Shown: positions 43,449-53,278 of the stretch, piece after piece | How positions within the stretch are numbered: the stretch's first letter is position 1 | Layout of the letters: each line of letters opens with the position of its first letter | Assembly: GCF_030908625.1 (NCBI RefSeq) | Contig: NZ_CP133133.1 | Location: 2,852,001-2,916,000 of the forward strand | Direction: 5' to 3' | DNA: 64,000 nucleotides | Source: Paludicola sp. MB14-C6 | Lineage (GTDB): Bacteria > Bacillota > Clostridia > Oscillospirales > Ruminococcaceae | Program-made: the position numbers and the translations under genes | Notes under the pieces: model-generated | Told to the model about the DNA's origin: nothing | The model's input: only the letters and a program-made list of their open reading frames with translations | Databases searched by the model: none

Positions 43449-45296
43449 ATGGAATATAAACTTTTAAATCATATTAATACACCGGATGATTTGAAAAAGC
43501 TTTCAAAAGAGCAGCTTGTACCTTTATGCGAAGAAATTCGAGGATTTTTGTTGGAATCGGTATCTCAAACAGGTGGACATTTAGCCTCAAATTTGGGAAC
43601 GGTTGAGTTAACAGTTGCCTTGCACAAGGTATTTCAGTCACCGGAAGATAAAATAGTTTTTGATGTAGGACATCAATGTTACACCCATAAGCTTTTAACT
43701 AATCGTAAAGAGCAATTTGTTTCTTTGAGGCAAAAGGGTGGAATTTCCGGCTTTCCAAAGCCAAAAGAAAGTGAGCACGATGCCTTTATTGCAGGACATA
43801 GCTCTACTTCAATTTCTGCTGCTTTGGGAATTGCAAAAGCGTTACAAATTCAAGGCAAATCAAACCATGCAATTGCAGTAATCGGTGATGGCGCATTTAC
43901 AGGCGGAGAAGCGTACGAAGCGTTAAATAACGCTGGAAGAAGTGGTACCAACTTAATTTTAATATTAAATCATAATGATATGTCCATTTCAAAAAATGTT
44001 GGTGCATTTGCTCGTTATCTTGCAACAATTCGTGCAAGACCGGGTTACTTAAATTTAAAATCAACTATCGAAAAGATATTACTTCATACTCCGTTAATCG
44101 GAAAACCAATACGCAATTGGTTAGAAAGCTCCAAATCAATGTTAAAAACTTTGATTTATCGCTCTACGTTTTTTGAAGAGCTTGGCTTTAGCTATTTAGG
44201 CCCAACTGACGGTCATGACATAGAAGAACTTATTTTGGTATTAAGGCGTGCAAAAGAACTGCAAAGACCTGTACTGATTCAAGTTGAAACAATAAAAGGA
44301 AAAGGCTATCCGTTTGCGGAAGAAAATCCGGGGGCATATCATGCGACAGCGACGTTTGATCCGTCTGTTGGTAGTGATGATTCTATAAACGAAGATACCT
44401 ATTCTTTTGTTTCCGGAATGACAATTAAGCAAGTTGCTGATGAAGATAATCGTATTTGCGCAATTACTGCGGCAATGAAATATGCAACAGGCTTACAAAA
44501 TTTTTATCAAGCACATAAAGAACGATTTTTTGATGTTGGTATTGCTGAGCAACACGCAGTAACCTTTGCTGGTGGACTTGCAAGTCAAGGAATGATACCT
44601 GTTTTTGCGGTGTATTCAAGTTTCTTGCAACGTGGTTACGACCAAATAATCCATGATATATCAATTGAACAACAACACGTTGTATTGGCAATTGATAGAG
44701 CAGGTATTGTCGGAGAAGATGGTGAAACCCATCAAGGCATATTTGATACTGCATATTTAAATCATATACCAAACGTAAAGGTGTATTCACCTGAAGGCTA
44801 CGAAGAAACTTCACTTTGTATGCAAAAAGCGATTACAGAAGATCAAGGTGTGGTTGCTGTTCGCTACCCAAGAGGAAGCGCAAAAGTAACGCATACTTTT
44901 TTACCTACTACTGAATATGAACACAAACAAAATGGAAATGATACGCTTGTTATTTCTTATGGAAGAATGACTTCTAATTGTTTTGACGCAGTGCAAGAGC
45001 TAAATCAGCAAGGAAATAATATATCACTGCTAAAGCTCACTCAAATTATTCCGTTAGATACTAAGGTAATCAGTATTGCAAACGAATATAAAAATGTATA
45101 CTTTGTTGAAGAAGCAATTCAAACAGGCGGCATTGCCGAACATTTTGGTGCGTTATTATTAGAACAAGGCTATAAAGGCAGCTACCATATTCGAGCAATT
45201 GAATCGTTTGTTCCACAAAGCAGCGTAAATGAGGCGTTTGTTTCTTTGGGGCTTGATAAAGATTCCATAAAAGAATGGATAATAAACGCAAAATAG
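43449..45296 (+). CDS. dxs: 1-deoxy-D-xylulose-5-phosphate synthase
   Basis: The protein has 615 residues and starts after TGGAGGATTA. The thiamine diphosphate motif is GDGAFTGGEAYEALNNAG. The transketolase central and C-terminal domains follow: FDVGIAEQHAVTFAGGLA, FLQRGYDQIIHD, GAFD-type HQGIFDTAYLNHIPN, and VRYPRG. It is the first enzyme of the MEP isoprenoid pathway (pyruvate plus glyceraldehyde 3-phosphate to DXP). I see nothing notable in the 160-base gap before it. Confidence 0.96.
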   Translation: MEYKLLNHINTPDDLKKLSKEQLVPLCEEIRGFLLESVSQTGGHLASNLGTVELTVALHKVFQSPEDKIVFDVGHQCYTHKLLTNRKEQFVSLRQKGGISGFPKPKESEHDAFIAGHSSTSISAALGIAKALQIQGKSNHAIAVIGDGAFTGGEAYEALNNAGRSGTNLILILNHNDMSISKNVGAFARYLATIRARPGYLNLKSTIEKILLHTPLIGKPIRNWLESSKSMLKTLIYRSTFFEELGFSYLGPTDGHDIEELILVLRRAKELQRPVLIQVETIKGKGYPFAEENPGAYHATATFDPSVGSDDSINEDTYSFVSGMTIKQVADEDNRICAITAAMKYATGLQNFYQAHKERFFDVGIAEQHAVTFAGGLASQGMIPVFAVYSSFLQRGYDQIIHDISIEQQHVVLAIDRAGIVGEDGETHQGIFDTAYLNHIPNVKVYSPEGYEETSLCMQKAITEDQGVVAVRYPRGSAKVTHTFLPTTEYEHKQNGNDTLVISYGRMTSNCFDAVQELNQQGNNISLLKLTQIIPLDTKVISIANEYKNVYFVEEAIQTGGIAEHFGALLLEQGYKGSYHIRAIESFVPQSSVNEAFVSLGLDKDSIKEWIINAK

Positions 45297-45319
45297 AAGA
45301 TTGAAATAGGAGCAATAAA

Positions 45320-46123
45320 GTGGTTGAAAAGAAAAGATTAGATCTATTACTTGTTGAAAAAGGACTATGCGAAAGCAGAGAAAAAGCAAAAGCATTGATA
45401 ATGTCAGGAAATGTTTTTATAGGAAATGAGCGTTGCGATAAAGCAGGAATGACAGTTTTAGCCGATTCCGAAATTGAGCTGAAAGGCAGCTTAAAATATG
45501 TCAGCCGTGGGGGGCTCAAACTGGAAAAGGCAATCGATTTATATCAATTGGATTTAACAGGTAAGGTATGTATGGATATTGGTGCATCTACGGGAGGGTT
45601 TACCGACTGTATGTTACAAAACGGTGCATCAAAAGTTTTTTCCGTAGACGTTGGATATGGTCAGCTTGCTTGGAGCTTGCGTACAGATGAACGTGTTGTC
45701 AATATGGAACGTACCAATATTCGATATGTAACAGATGAACAGATAAAAACAAAGTTAGATTTTGCTTCTATAGATGTGTCTTTTATTTCATTAACTTTAG
45801 TGCTTCCAGTTTTATCAAAGCTAATCAATGATAATGGACAAGGATTATGTTTGGTGAAGCCACAATTTGAAGCAGGAAAAGAAAAAGTCGGTAAAAAGGG
45901 CGTTGTGCGTGAATTATCCACTCATATTGAAGTGTGTAAAAAAATATATGATTTTCTTCCTACTTGCGGATTTTCTTTAATTGGAGCAACGTTTTCTCCT
46001 ATTAAAGGTCCTGAGGGGAATATTGAATACTTGTATTATATTCAAAAATCAGAAGAAGGACATAAGCTATCTTTTGATGAAGTTGAAACTATGGTGAAAT
46101 GCTCTCATGATAGTTTAAAATAA
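45320..46123 (+). CDS. tlyA: TlyA-family 16S/23S rRNA (ribose-2'-O)-methyltransferase
   Basis: The protein has 267 residues and starts at GTG 45320 after ATAGGAG. An N-terminal S4 RNA-binding domain (KRLDLLLVEKGLCESREKAKALI) is followed by an FtsJ-type methyltransferase fold: GGLKLEKAID, CMDIGASTGGFTDCMLQNGA, and DVSFISL. The family methylates rRNA ribose. The placement between dxs and nadK is typical for Firmicutes. Confidence 0.92.
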   Translation: MVEKKRLDLLLVEKGLCESREKAKALIMSGNVFIGNERCDKAGMTVLADSEIELKGSLKYVSRGGLKLEKAIDLYQLDLTGKVCMDIGASTGGFTDCMLQNGASKVFSVDVGYGQLAWSLRTDERVVNMERTNIRYVTDEQIKTKLDFASIDVSFISLTLVLPVLSKLINDNGQGLCLVKPQFEAGKEKVGKKGVVRELSTHIEVCKKIYDFLPTCGFSLIGATFSPIKGPEGNIEYLYYIQKSEEGHKLSFDEVETMVKCSHDSLK

Positions 46124-46156
46124 CAATATTATTGATTCAAAATAGGGGTGAACTAG

Positions 46157-47056
46157 TTGAAAGCATTTCTTATGCCAAATTTGGACAAGCCAAATGCACA
46201 AAAATGTACGCAAAGAGTAATTTCCAAGTTAATCGAATACAATATCATGCCAACAATTGATAATCGATACCGTCATTTTTTTGAAGGAGATGAAGACTTT
46301 CCGAATACGGAAGTTGAATTTTTGGATTTTTACACAGCAATTTATAGCACAGATGTTGTGATAGCAATCGGTGGTGATGGTACGATTATTCATAGTGCAA
46401 AGCATGCAGTAGCATATGATAAACCGTTGCTGGGAATTAACGTTGGCAGGCTTGGCTTTATGGCTGGATTAGAAATGTCAGAACTACACTTATTGAAACA
46501 TTTAGTAGAACAAGATTATACGATTGAAAACAGAATGATGCTAAGATGCTTGCATTATACGGAAGAAGCAGTAAATGAATATCTTGCGTTAAACGATGTG
46601 GTGATTTCCAATGGAGCTTTATCAAGAATTATTGATCTTGAAGTGCTGTGTAATGATAATCCTGTAGCATCATATCGAGCGGATGGAGTCATTTTTGCAA
46701 CACCTACAGGTTCTACAGCATATGCACTTTCAGCGGGTGGGCCAATTGTCGAACCGGCGCTTAACAGTATTTCTATGACACCAATTTGTCCCCATTCCTT
46801 AGTTGAAAGAACGGTTATTTTTTCAGATGATAAAGTCTTGATGGCGCGTAGCTGCGTATATAATAGACATCCTATTTATATTACGATAGATGGTGAACAA
46901 GGCGCAAAACTTGAGAAAAATGATTTTCTTGAAATCATGAGAAGCCCTCAAACAGTGAAGCTGATTAACCTGAACAAAAAGCAATTTTATGAAGTATTAG
47001 ATCAAAAATTTAAATTGCATAACAACGAACCCGTAAATGGCAACTATTTAATATAA
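46157..47056 (+). CDS. nadK: NAD kinase
   Basis: The protein has 299 residues. The start is TTG 46157, supported by AGGGGTG six bases upstream. The hallmark is VVIAIGGDGTIIHSAK (GGDGT), then GINVGRLGFMA and ATPTGSTAYALSAGGPIVEP. It phosphorylates NAD to NADP in the cytoplasm. It follows tlyA after 33 bases and precedes argR. Confidence 0.94.
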   Translation: MKAFLMPNLDKPNAQKCTQRVISKLIEYNIMPTIDNRYRHFFEGDEDFPNTEVEFLDFYTAIYSTDVVIAIGGDGTIIHSAKHAVAYDKPLLGINVGRLGFMAGLEMSELHLLKHLVEQDYTIENRMMLRCLHYTEEAVNEYLALNDVVISNGALSRIIDLEVLCNDNPVASYRADGVIFATPTGSTAYALSAGGPIVEPALNSISMTPICPHSLVERTVIFSDDKVLMARSCVYNRHPIYITIDGEQGAKLEKNDFLEIMRSPQTVKLINLNKKQFYEVLDQKFKLHNNEPVNGNYLI

Positions 47057-47095
47057 TACATTCTTTCAAATTACTTGGAAAGGAACGAACAGATT

Positions 47096-47551
47096 ATGAA
47101 AACAAGGCGACATAAGGTGATATTAGATATCATTGACAAACAAGAAATCTATACACAAGAAGGCTTGCTTGAGCAATTGAAGCTAGCTGGATATGATGTA
47201 ACGCAAGCTACTGTTTCTCGTGACATTAAAACACTTGACTTAGTAAAAACAATGACAGAAACAGGAAAATATCGTTATACGCAAAGATTAGATTATATTA
47301 CAAAGAAGAATTCGATTAAATTTAAATCTGTGTTTTTGGAAGCAACGGTATCTGTGGATTATGCATTAAACACAGTTGTATTAAAATGCCATGTTGGAAT
47401 GGCGAATGCAGCTTGCGCTGCATTGGATACAATGCATCTAGAAGATGTAGTTGGTACATTAGCAGGAGACGATACCATTTTTATTTTAATGAGAACGGAA
47501 AATTCTGCGAAGAGATTAGTAGAAAAAATATTGGAGATGCTTGAAAAATAG
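47096..47551 (+). CDS. argR: Arginine repressor ArgR/AhrC
   Basis: ATG 47096 gives 151 residues and follows GGAAAGGA; the in-frame TTG at 47075 overlaps this site. The N-terminal winged helix contains TQEGLLEQLKLAGYDVTQATVSRDIKTLDL. The C-terminal oligomerisation and arginine-binding domain ends GTLAGDDTIFILMRT. It controls arginine metabolism. The nadK-argR-recN order is conserved in Firmicutes. Confidence 0.94.
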   Translation: MKTRRHKVILDIIDKQEIYTQEGLLEQLKLAGYDVTQATVSRDIKTLDLVKTMTETGKYRYTQRLDYITKKNSIKFKSVFLEATVSVDYALNTVVLKCHVGMANAACAALDTMHLEDVVGTLAGDDTIFILMRTENSAKRLVEKILEMLEK

Positions 47552-47612
47552 GCGTTCCTAGTGACACGACAGAATAGCGGAATGGCATCAAATGAAAGGA
47601 TTGGTCACAATT

Positions 47613-49283
47613 ATGCTTTGTGAGTTATACATTGAAAATTTAGCTGTTATTGAAAAAACCAGTATTCAATTGGGGACTGGCTTAAATGTATTTACTGGCG
47701 AAACAGGAGCAGGTAAATCTATTGTGATTGATGCTATCAATGTGGTTTTAGGTCAACGTACTTCAAAAGAAATTGTGCGCTATAATACTTCAAAAGCAAC
47801 GATAACTGCAATTTTTACGGACATCAGCAAATCGGCTTTCGAGAAGCTGAAGGAATATGGATATGAGCAAGATTATTTAGATGAGCAACAATTGTTGATA
47901 ACCAGAGAAATATCTGCAGATCAAAAAAGTGTGGCACGAATTATGGGAAAACCCGTAACGGTTGCTATTTTACGAGAAATTGGGACAGAGCTTATCAATA
48001 TTCATGGACAACATGATAATCAAGTTTTGTTGGCACCGGAACGTCATATTGATATTTTAGATAAATATGGCGATTATACGTCTTTGCTTGAGCAATATCA
48101 TGCTTGCTTTAAACAAGTTGTATTAATTAAACGTGAGATGAAAAAGATTTCAGTAAATGAGCAAGAAAAAGCACAACGAATTGATTTATTGACCTATCAA
48201 ATTGATGAAATTTCATCTGCTTCTTTAAAATCGGGCGAAGATGTTAAACTAGAAGCAAAGCAAAATGAAATTAAAAATAAAACAAAAATTATCGAAGGAT
48301 TACAAGCGGCTTATCAAGCTTTAAGTGGGCTTGATGATGAAGGGGGCGCAGTAGAATTATGTCAAACTGCAACCCAATCTTTTGAAGAAATAACAGAAGT
48401 ATATGAACCTGCAAACGTAATTTATACAAAACTTGAAGGTTTGAGCGCAGAACTGGAAGAAGTTGCAGCTGACATTGCAAATCAACTGGATGAATTTGAT
48501 TTTAATCAAAATACCATAGATGCAATTGAAACAAGACTCGATGAAATTCATAAGTTAAAACGAAAATATGGCGATTCTATAGATGAGATTTTATCTTATG
48601 CAGAAGAATGTAAACAAGAGTTAGAATCCTTAGAGCTTTCAGATCAACGCTTAGCAGAATTGAGCAAACAGGGGACGATAGAATATCAACGACTATTAGA
48701 GCTTGCGAATGAAATTACAAAACAGCGTGAAATTGCCTCAAAACGATTTATTCAATCTGTTACATCCGAATTGCAATTTTTAGATATGCCAAATGTAAGC
48801 TTAGAAGTAAAACAAGATCATGTAAAACCAAATGCTAAAGGGCAAGATGCAATTGAATTCTTGATTTCTACCAATAAAGGCGAGCCACCAAAACCAATTG
48901 CAAAAATCGCATCAGGTGGTGAACTTTCTAGAATTATGCTTGCAATCAAAAATACACTTGCAGACAAAGATGAAATTCAAACTTTAATCTTTGATGAAAT
49001 TGATACGGGCGTGAGTGGCAGAGCGGCACAGAAAATTGGGTTAAAGCTTAGTCAAGCTGCGAAGAATCGTCAAGTAATTGCCGTTACCCATTCCGCACAA
49101 ATTGCAGCGTTGGGCGATCATCATTTCTTAATTCAAAAAGAAAGCAGAGATGATCGAACCTTTACTGATGTAACAAAACTTGACTATAATGGGCGTATTC
49201 ACGAAGTAGCAAGAATCATGTCGACAGATAAAATTACGGACTTAATGCTGAAAAATGCAGAAGAAATGATTATAAGAAAATAA
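47613..49283 (+). CDS. recN: DNA repair protein RecN
   Basis: ATG 47613 gives 556 residues beginning MLCELYIENLAVIEK, as in relatives; ATG 47592 adds seven residues without a good ribosome binding site. It is an SMC-like ATPase: Walker A GETGAGKS at 29-36, a long coiled-coil middle (about 150-360), then the signature KIASGGELSRIMLAIKN and Walker B TLIFDEIDTGVSG. It acts in double-strand-break repair. A terminator follows. Confidence 0.95.
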   Translation: MLCELYIENLAVIEKTSIQLGTGLNVFTGETGAGKSIVIDAINVVLGQRTSKEIVRYNTSKATITAIFTDISKSAFEKLKEYGYEQDYLDEQQLLITREISADQKSVARIMGKPVTVAILREIGTELINIHGQHDNQVLLAPERHIDILDKYGDYTSLLEQYHACFKQVVLIKREMKKISVNEQEKAQRIDLLTYQIDEISSASLKSGEDVKLEAKQNEIKNKTKIIEGLQAAYQALSGLDDEGGAVELCQTATQSFEEITEVYEPANVIYTKLEGLSAELEEVAADIANQLDEFDFNQNTIDAIETRLDEIHKLKRKYGDSIDEILSYAEECKQELESLELSDQRLAELSKQGTIEYQRLLELANEITKQREIASKRFIQSVTSELQFLDMPNVSLEVKQDHVKPNAKGQDAIEFLISTNKGEPPKPIAKIASGGELSRIMLAIKNTLADKDEIQTLIFDEIDTGVSGRAAQKIGLKLSQAAKNRQVIAVTHSAQIAALGDHHFLIQKESRDDRTFTDVTKLDYNGRIHEVARIMSTDKITDLMLKNAEEMIIRK

Positions 49284-49296
49284 TGTAGTAATATTG

Positions 49297-49332
49297 AACC
49301 AGTATAGAGAAAAATCTGTACTGGGTTATTTT
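49297..49332 (+). terminator. Terminator after recN
   Basis: AACCAGTATAG (49297-49307) pairs with CTGTACTGGGTT (49316-49327) through one G-U and a small bulge, followed by ATTTTTAG. It closes the nusB-recN block. Confidence 0.65.
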
Positions 49333-49426
49333 TAGCAATGTGGCGGTATAGTAAATGTAAAATATAAGACGACAAAAGGAGAAATGCAATATTTAATTTT
49401 TATTACATGTAAAAGTTAAAATGCTA

Positions 49427-49455
49427 TTGCGCACATTGCAAAAACTAGTTATGAT
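49427..49455 (+). promoter_or_regulatory. Promoter of the GH3 gene
   Basis: TTGCGC (49427-49432) and TATGAT (49450-49455) are separated by 17 bases, 38 bases before the chosen start codon. This argues against a start at 49421. Confidence 0.55.
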
Positions 49456-49492
49456 AGAACTATATAAATTTGAGAAAAAAGGGGAAACAAAA

Positions 49493-52051
49493 ATGGGCTA
49501 TAAAGATAAAAGCTTACCAATAGAAGATCGTATTAACGATTTGTTGTCACTAATGACATTAGAAGAAAAATTCAACGAAATCGATCCTGATATTATGAGC
49601 ATTGATTGGGATAAGATTGACGAGGAAACTCGGAATTACTGCTTACAAGAGCTAAAATCCAGAAAATCCAATGCAAAAGTGTTTAACGTATTACAAAAAT
49701 ATGCCCAAGAGCATACTCGTTTAGGAATTCCATATTTCATTCATGAAGAGGCATTACATGGTGTATTTCGTCCTGGATGTACCAATTTTCCTCAGCAATT
49801 AACTTTATCATCAACCTTTGAGCCAAAACTAGCCTATGATATGGGTAGAGCCATTGCAACAGAAGCACGCAGCTATGGCTTCCACGAAGTATTCGCACCT
49901 GTTCTTGATTTAGCAAGAGATCCACGCTGGGGAAGAACCGAAGAAACCTATGGCGAAGATACTTATTTAACAACAAAAATGGGTGTACAAGTTGTAAAAG
50001 GGTTACAAGGAGAGGGCTTAAATCGCCAAGATACCGTTGCATCTGAATTAAAACATTTCACAGGTTACGGTAATCCGATTGGTGGTTTAAACTGCGCACC
50101 AACAACTATGGGACGTCATGATGTTCATGCTTACTGTATGCCTCCTTTTGAAGAAGCATTTATGGAAGGTAAAGCTACCAATACAATGTGTTCTTATAAC
50201 TCAATTGATGGTATCCCCGTTGTAAGTGATCGCGATATTTTAACAGACACCTTAAGAGGTAAATTTGGTATGCCAGGCTTTGTGCGTGCAGATATGACAG
50301 CTATTATTATGCAGCATACCGCACACTATTCTGCTGCAACCCCAAAAGAAGCTTTGAAAAAAGCAGTAAAAGCTGGCGTAGATGTTCAGTTTGCAGATTA
50401 TTCCCACGAAGAATACAGAACCTTAATGAAAGAGTTATTAGATGAAGGCGAAATAACAATGCAAGATATAGACGAATCTGTTCGTCGTATGCTTCGTGTG
50501 AAGTTTATGCTTGGACTTTTTGAAAATCCATATATAGATGAAACATTGCAAGAAAAGGTAGTCCATTGCCAAAAACATCAAGATACAGCACTTGAAATTG
50601 CAAGAAAAGCAATGGTTTTATTGAAAAATAAAGATAATATGTTACCTTTGAAAAAGGATATTAAGAAAATTGCAGTATTAGGACCAAATGCAAATAAACC
50701 TGTTCTAGGTGATTATTGTGTTGAGCCAAGCGGCTACCATGCGTTGAGCTTACTAGATGGTGTAAAATCTATTGTATCTGATGAAACTGAAGTGATTTAT
50801 GAAAAGGGCTGTAATATCTTAGGCTCTGAAATTAAACCAATACCACGTTGGTGGGCAAGAACAGGTAAAGATGATTTTGGATTTAAAGGTGAGTATTTTA
50901 ACGGACCTGATTTCTCCGGTGAACCAGTTATGACTCGTTTAGATCAACAAATCAATTTTAATTGGATTTTCTTAAAACCGGATGAATGTATTGATTCTAA
51001 ACAATTCTGCGTTCGCTGGACAGCTAGATTAAGTGTTGAAAAAACATTTACAGGTCGTATTGGTTTAAGCAGCCTTGATAGTATGCGATTATATATTGAT
51101 AACGAATTGGTTGTAGACGGTTGGGAAGAAAAAGATGCAAATCAAATGGTTGATTTCACACTTGAAAGTGGCCGAGAATATGATTTGAAAGTAGAATTTC
51201 GAAATGATGCACGTGGTGTACGAGTGATTCTTGGTTATGATCAAGGAGAAGAAACAATTGATAAAGCTGTAGAAGCGGCTAGAGAAGCTGATGTTGCAAT
51301 CGTAGCACTAGGTGATTCTGAGGAAACAAGTGGCGAAAACTTCGACCGTACAACTTTGGATTTACCTGGTCAACAATTAGATTTCTTAAAAGCAATCTAT
51401 GAAACAGGAACACCTGTAGTGTTAGTGTTACAAACAGGACGTCCTGTGTCTGCAACTTGGGAAGATGAGAATATTCCAGCCATTCTTCAAGCAGGTTTTC
51501 CAGGAGAAAAAGGTGGTCAAGCAATTGCTGAAGTATTATTCGGTGATGTAAATCCTTCTGGTAAACTATCTATGTCTTATCCTCGTACTGTCGGACAAAT
51601 TCCATGCCATTATAGCAGAAAACCCGCAGGTGGAAGAAAATATGTTGAAATGGATTGGAATCCACTATATCCGTTTGGATATGGACTAAGCTATACTACA
51701 TTTGCATATTCTAATCTAAAGCTATCTGCTCATACAATCAAACCTGATGAAACAGTAACCGTTACATTTGATGTAACCAATACAGGCAATTGTTATGGCG
51801 AAGAAGTTGCACAGCTTTATGTCAACGACTGCTATAGCTCTGTTGTAAAACCAATTAAAGAGTTAAAAGGATTCCAACGTGTAGGCTTGAAACCAAATGA
51901 AACAAAAACGGTTACAATGGAATTAGGCTTTAAAGAGCTTAGAACTCTAAGTGTCGATTATAATTGGGTGGTCGAGCCTGGTAAGTTTGAAGTAATGGTT
52001 TCCGATAATGCAGATCATGTTTTATTAACGGATGCATTTGAAGTTATGTAA
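49493..52051 (+). CDS. Glycoside hydrolase family 3 enzyme with PA14 domain
   Basis: ATG 49493 gives 852 residues after AAAAGGGGAAAC. The GH3 N-terminal barrel contains FIHEEALHGV, FAPVLDLARDPRWGR, ELKHFTGYG and the likely nucleophile D267 in GFVRADMTA. A PA14 domain (about 460-580; GEYFNGPDFSGE, VRVILGY) is inserted in the second alpha/beta domain. A C-terminal Fn3-like domain (LKLSAHTIKPDETVTVTFDVTNTG) follows. There is no signal peptide, so it is probably cytoplasmic. Beta-glucosidase or beta-xylosidase activity is likely; substrate choice cannot be read. The usual SDW at the nucleophile is RADM here. Confidence 0.9.
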   Translation: MGYKDKSLPIEDRINDLLSLMTLEEKFNEIDPDIMSIDWDKIDEETRNYCLQELKSRKSNAKVFNVLQKYAQEHTRLGIPYFIHEEALHGVFRPGCTNFPQQLTLSSTFEPKLAYDMGRAIATEARSYGFHEVFAPVLDLARDPRWGRTEETYGEDTYLTTKMGVQVVKGLQGEGLNRQDTVASELKHFTGYGNPIGGLNCAPTTMGRHDVHAYCMPPFEEAFMEGKATNTMCSYNSIDGIPVVSDRDILTDTLRGKFGMPGFVRADMTAIIMQHTAHYSAATPKEALKKAVKAGVDVQFADYSHEEYRTLMKELLDEGEITMQDIDESVRRMLRVKFMLGLFENPYIDETLQEKVVHCQKHQDTALEIARKAMVLLKNKDNMLPLKKDIKKIAVLGPNANKPVLGDYCVEPSGYHALSLLDGVKSIVSDETEVIYEKGCNILGSEIKPIPRWWARTGKDDFGFKGEYFNGPDFSGEPVMTRLDQQINFNWIFLKPDECIDSKQFCVRWTARLSVEKTFTGRIGLSSLDSMRLYIDNELVVDGWEEKDANQMVDFTLESGREYDLKVEFRNDARGVRVILGYDQGEETIDKAVEAAREADVAIVALGDSEETSGENFDRTTLDLPGQQLDFLKAIYETGTPVVLVLQTGRPVSATWEDENIPAILQAGFPGEKGGQAIAEVLFGDVNPSGKLSMSYPRTVGQIPCHYSRKPAGGRKYVEMDWNPLYPFGYGLSYTTFAYSNLKLSAHTIKPDETVTVTFDVTNTGNCYGEEVAQLYVNDCYSSVVKPIKELKGFQRVGLKPNETKTVTMELGFKELRTLSVDYNWVVEPGKFEVMVSDNADHVLLTDAFEVM

Positions 52052-52061
52052 GCATAATGAT

Positions 52062-52097
52062 GAGGGTGAGGACATATAATCTTCATCCTCTTGTTTT
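52062..52097 (+). terminator. Terminator after the GH3 gene
   Basis: GAGGGTGAGGA (52062-52072) pairs with TCTTCATCCTC (52080-52090), 11 bp with two G-U pairs, followed by TTGTTTTTTA. Confidence 0.75.
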
Positions 52098-52229
52098 TTA
52101 TAAGCAAATTGTGGTAAAATAAAGATTGTAGCGACGAACTATGTTCGCTTGTCAGCGAATAGCAAACTTATAAGGAGCGACCCACGTTCTTTTTTCAAAA
52201 AACTCAATTAACATATTAGGAGAACCATT

Positions 52230-52982
52230 ATGATAACTGTTCAAGATATTTATCAAAAAATAAATGAAATGAGTCCATTTTCGCTTGCTATGGGATTTGA
52301 TAATTGTGGCTTATTGGTCGGTACACCGAATCAAACCGTATCACAATGTATCATCGCTTTGGATATTACCAACGAAGTAATTGACTTGGCAATTGCAAAG
52401 AAAGCAGATTTGATTATTACACATCATCCTATTATCTTCCATGCGATGAAAACAGTTACGAGTAATGAACGTGTTTTCAAGTTAATTCAAAATAACATCA
52501 GCGTTATTAGTGCACACACAAACTTAGATATTGCTCAAGACGGTGTGAATGATATTTTAGCAAAGCGCCTGTCTTTGCAAGATGTAAGGGTATTAGAGAA
52601 TTGCGATGGAGTGGTTCGTATGGGCAACTTACAACATCCTATGAGTGGAACTGAATTTGCAAGAGAAGTTAAGGAAAAGCTGAAAGCAAAGTTTGTGCAA
52701 GTAGTTAACGGAAGCAAAGAAGTGAAAAGCGTAGCAGTTTGTGGAGGTTCAGGCGATGATTATTTGCAATCTGTGATAGATGCGAATATTGATGTATTGG
52801 TAACAGGTGAAGTAGACCATGATGTTGTGATTGACGCAATTAACAACGATATTACCCTAATTTGTGCAGGCCATCATTACACAGAAGCTCCTGTATTATA
52901 TATGTTAGAAAATCTAATGAAAACTCATTTTTCATCTATTTCTATTTGCTTGTATGATGATTTAAAAATGGAAGTGATATAG
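52230..52982 (+). CDS. Nif3-like dinuclear metal-centre protein
   Basis: The protein has 250 residues. Nif3/YqfO family motifs are FDNCGLLVG near residue 24, the metal-binding IITHHPIIFHA, VISAHTNLDIA, VTGEVDHDVVIDA and CAGHHYTEAPVL. It lacks the long central insertion of YqfO and is the short form. The biochemical role is unsettled; some members are linked to GTP cyclohydrolase or to cofactor-damage repair. It is monocistronic and starts after TTAGGAG. Confidence 0.88.
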   Translation: MITVQDIYQKINEMSPFSLAMGFDNCGLLVGTPNQTVSQCIIALDITNEVIDLAIAKKADLIITHHPIIFHAMKTVTSNERVFKLIQNNISVISAHTNLDIAQDGVNDILAKRLSLQDVRVLENCDGVVRMGNLQHPMSGTEFAREVKEKLKAKFVQVVNGSKEVKSVAVCGGSGDDYLQSVIDANIDVLVTGEVDHDVVIDAINNDITLICAGHHYTEAPVLYMLENLMKTHFSSISICLYDDLKMEVI

Positions 52983-53038
52983 TACAAATTATACTTATGT
53001 CAATTGATTTGGATTATAATATCATTAAACCGAATAAT

Positions 53039-53090
53039 TATGTAAAGTACCCATTATTGTTACAATTCACAATAATGGGTACTTTACATA
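53039..53090 (+). terminator. Strong hairpin after the Nif3-like gene
   Basis: A 22-bp perfect stem from 53039-53060 to 53069-53090 with an 8-base loop (TACAATTC) has arms beginning TATGTAAAGTACCC. It is followed by TATATTTCTTTG. It separates the Nif3-like gene from the gldA promoter in a 296-base gap with no other gene. Confidence 0.7.
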
Positions 53091-53204
53091 TATATTTCTT
53101 TGTTGTATATAAACAATAATGATAATAAAATAACACACTTATATAGCGGTCTTATCTAAATAAACAATTAGAATAGGTATATGGAATATACATATTCGAT
53201 AACA

Positions 53205-53233
53205 TTGACAATTATTTATCAATGCACTATAAT
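53205..53233 (+). promoter_or_regulatory. Consensus sigma-A promoter of the glycerol dehydrogenase gene
   Basis: Perfect TTGACA (53205-53210) and perfect TATAAT (53228-53233) are separated by 17 bases. It is the best promoter in the window and suggests high expression. The start codon lies 45 bases downstream. Confidence 0.88.
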
Positions 53234-53278
53234 TGTGAAAAAAGTTAACACAGCTAACTTAAAAAAGGAGAGTTTTGA

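Noticed and set aside
49421..49492. Extension of the GH3 protein to an ATG at 49421
   Set aside because: The region contains the promoter (TTGCGC-17-TATGAT); GH3 homology and the ribosome binding site begin at 49493.
53039..53090. Small non-coding RNA or mobile repeat at the 22-bp perfect hairpin
   Set aside because: Its position just after a gene, the short loop and the lack of a promoter fit a terminator.
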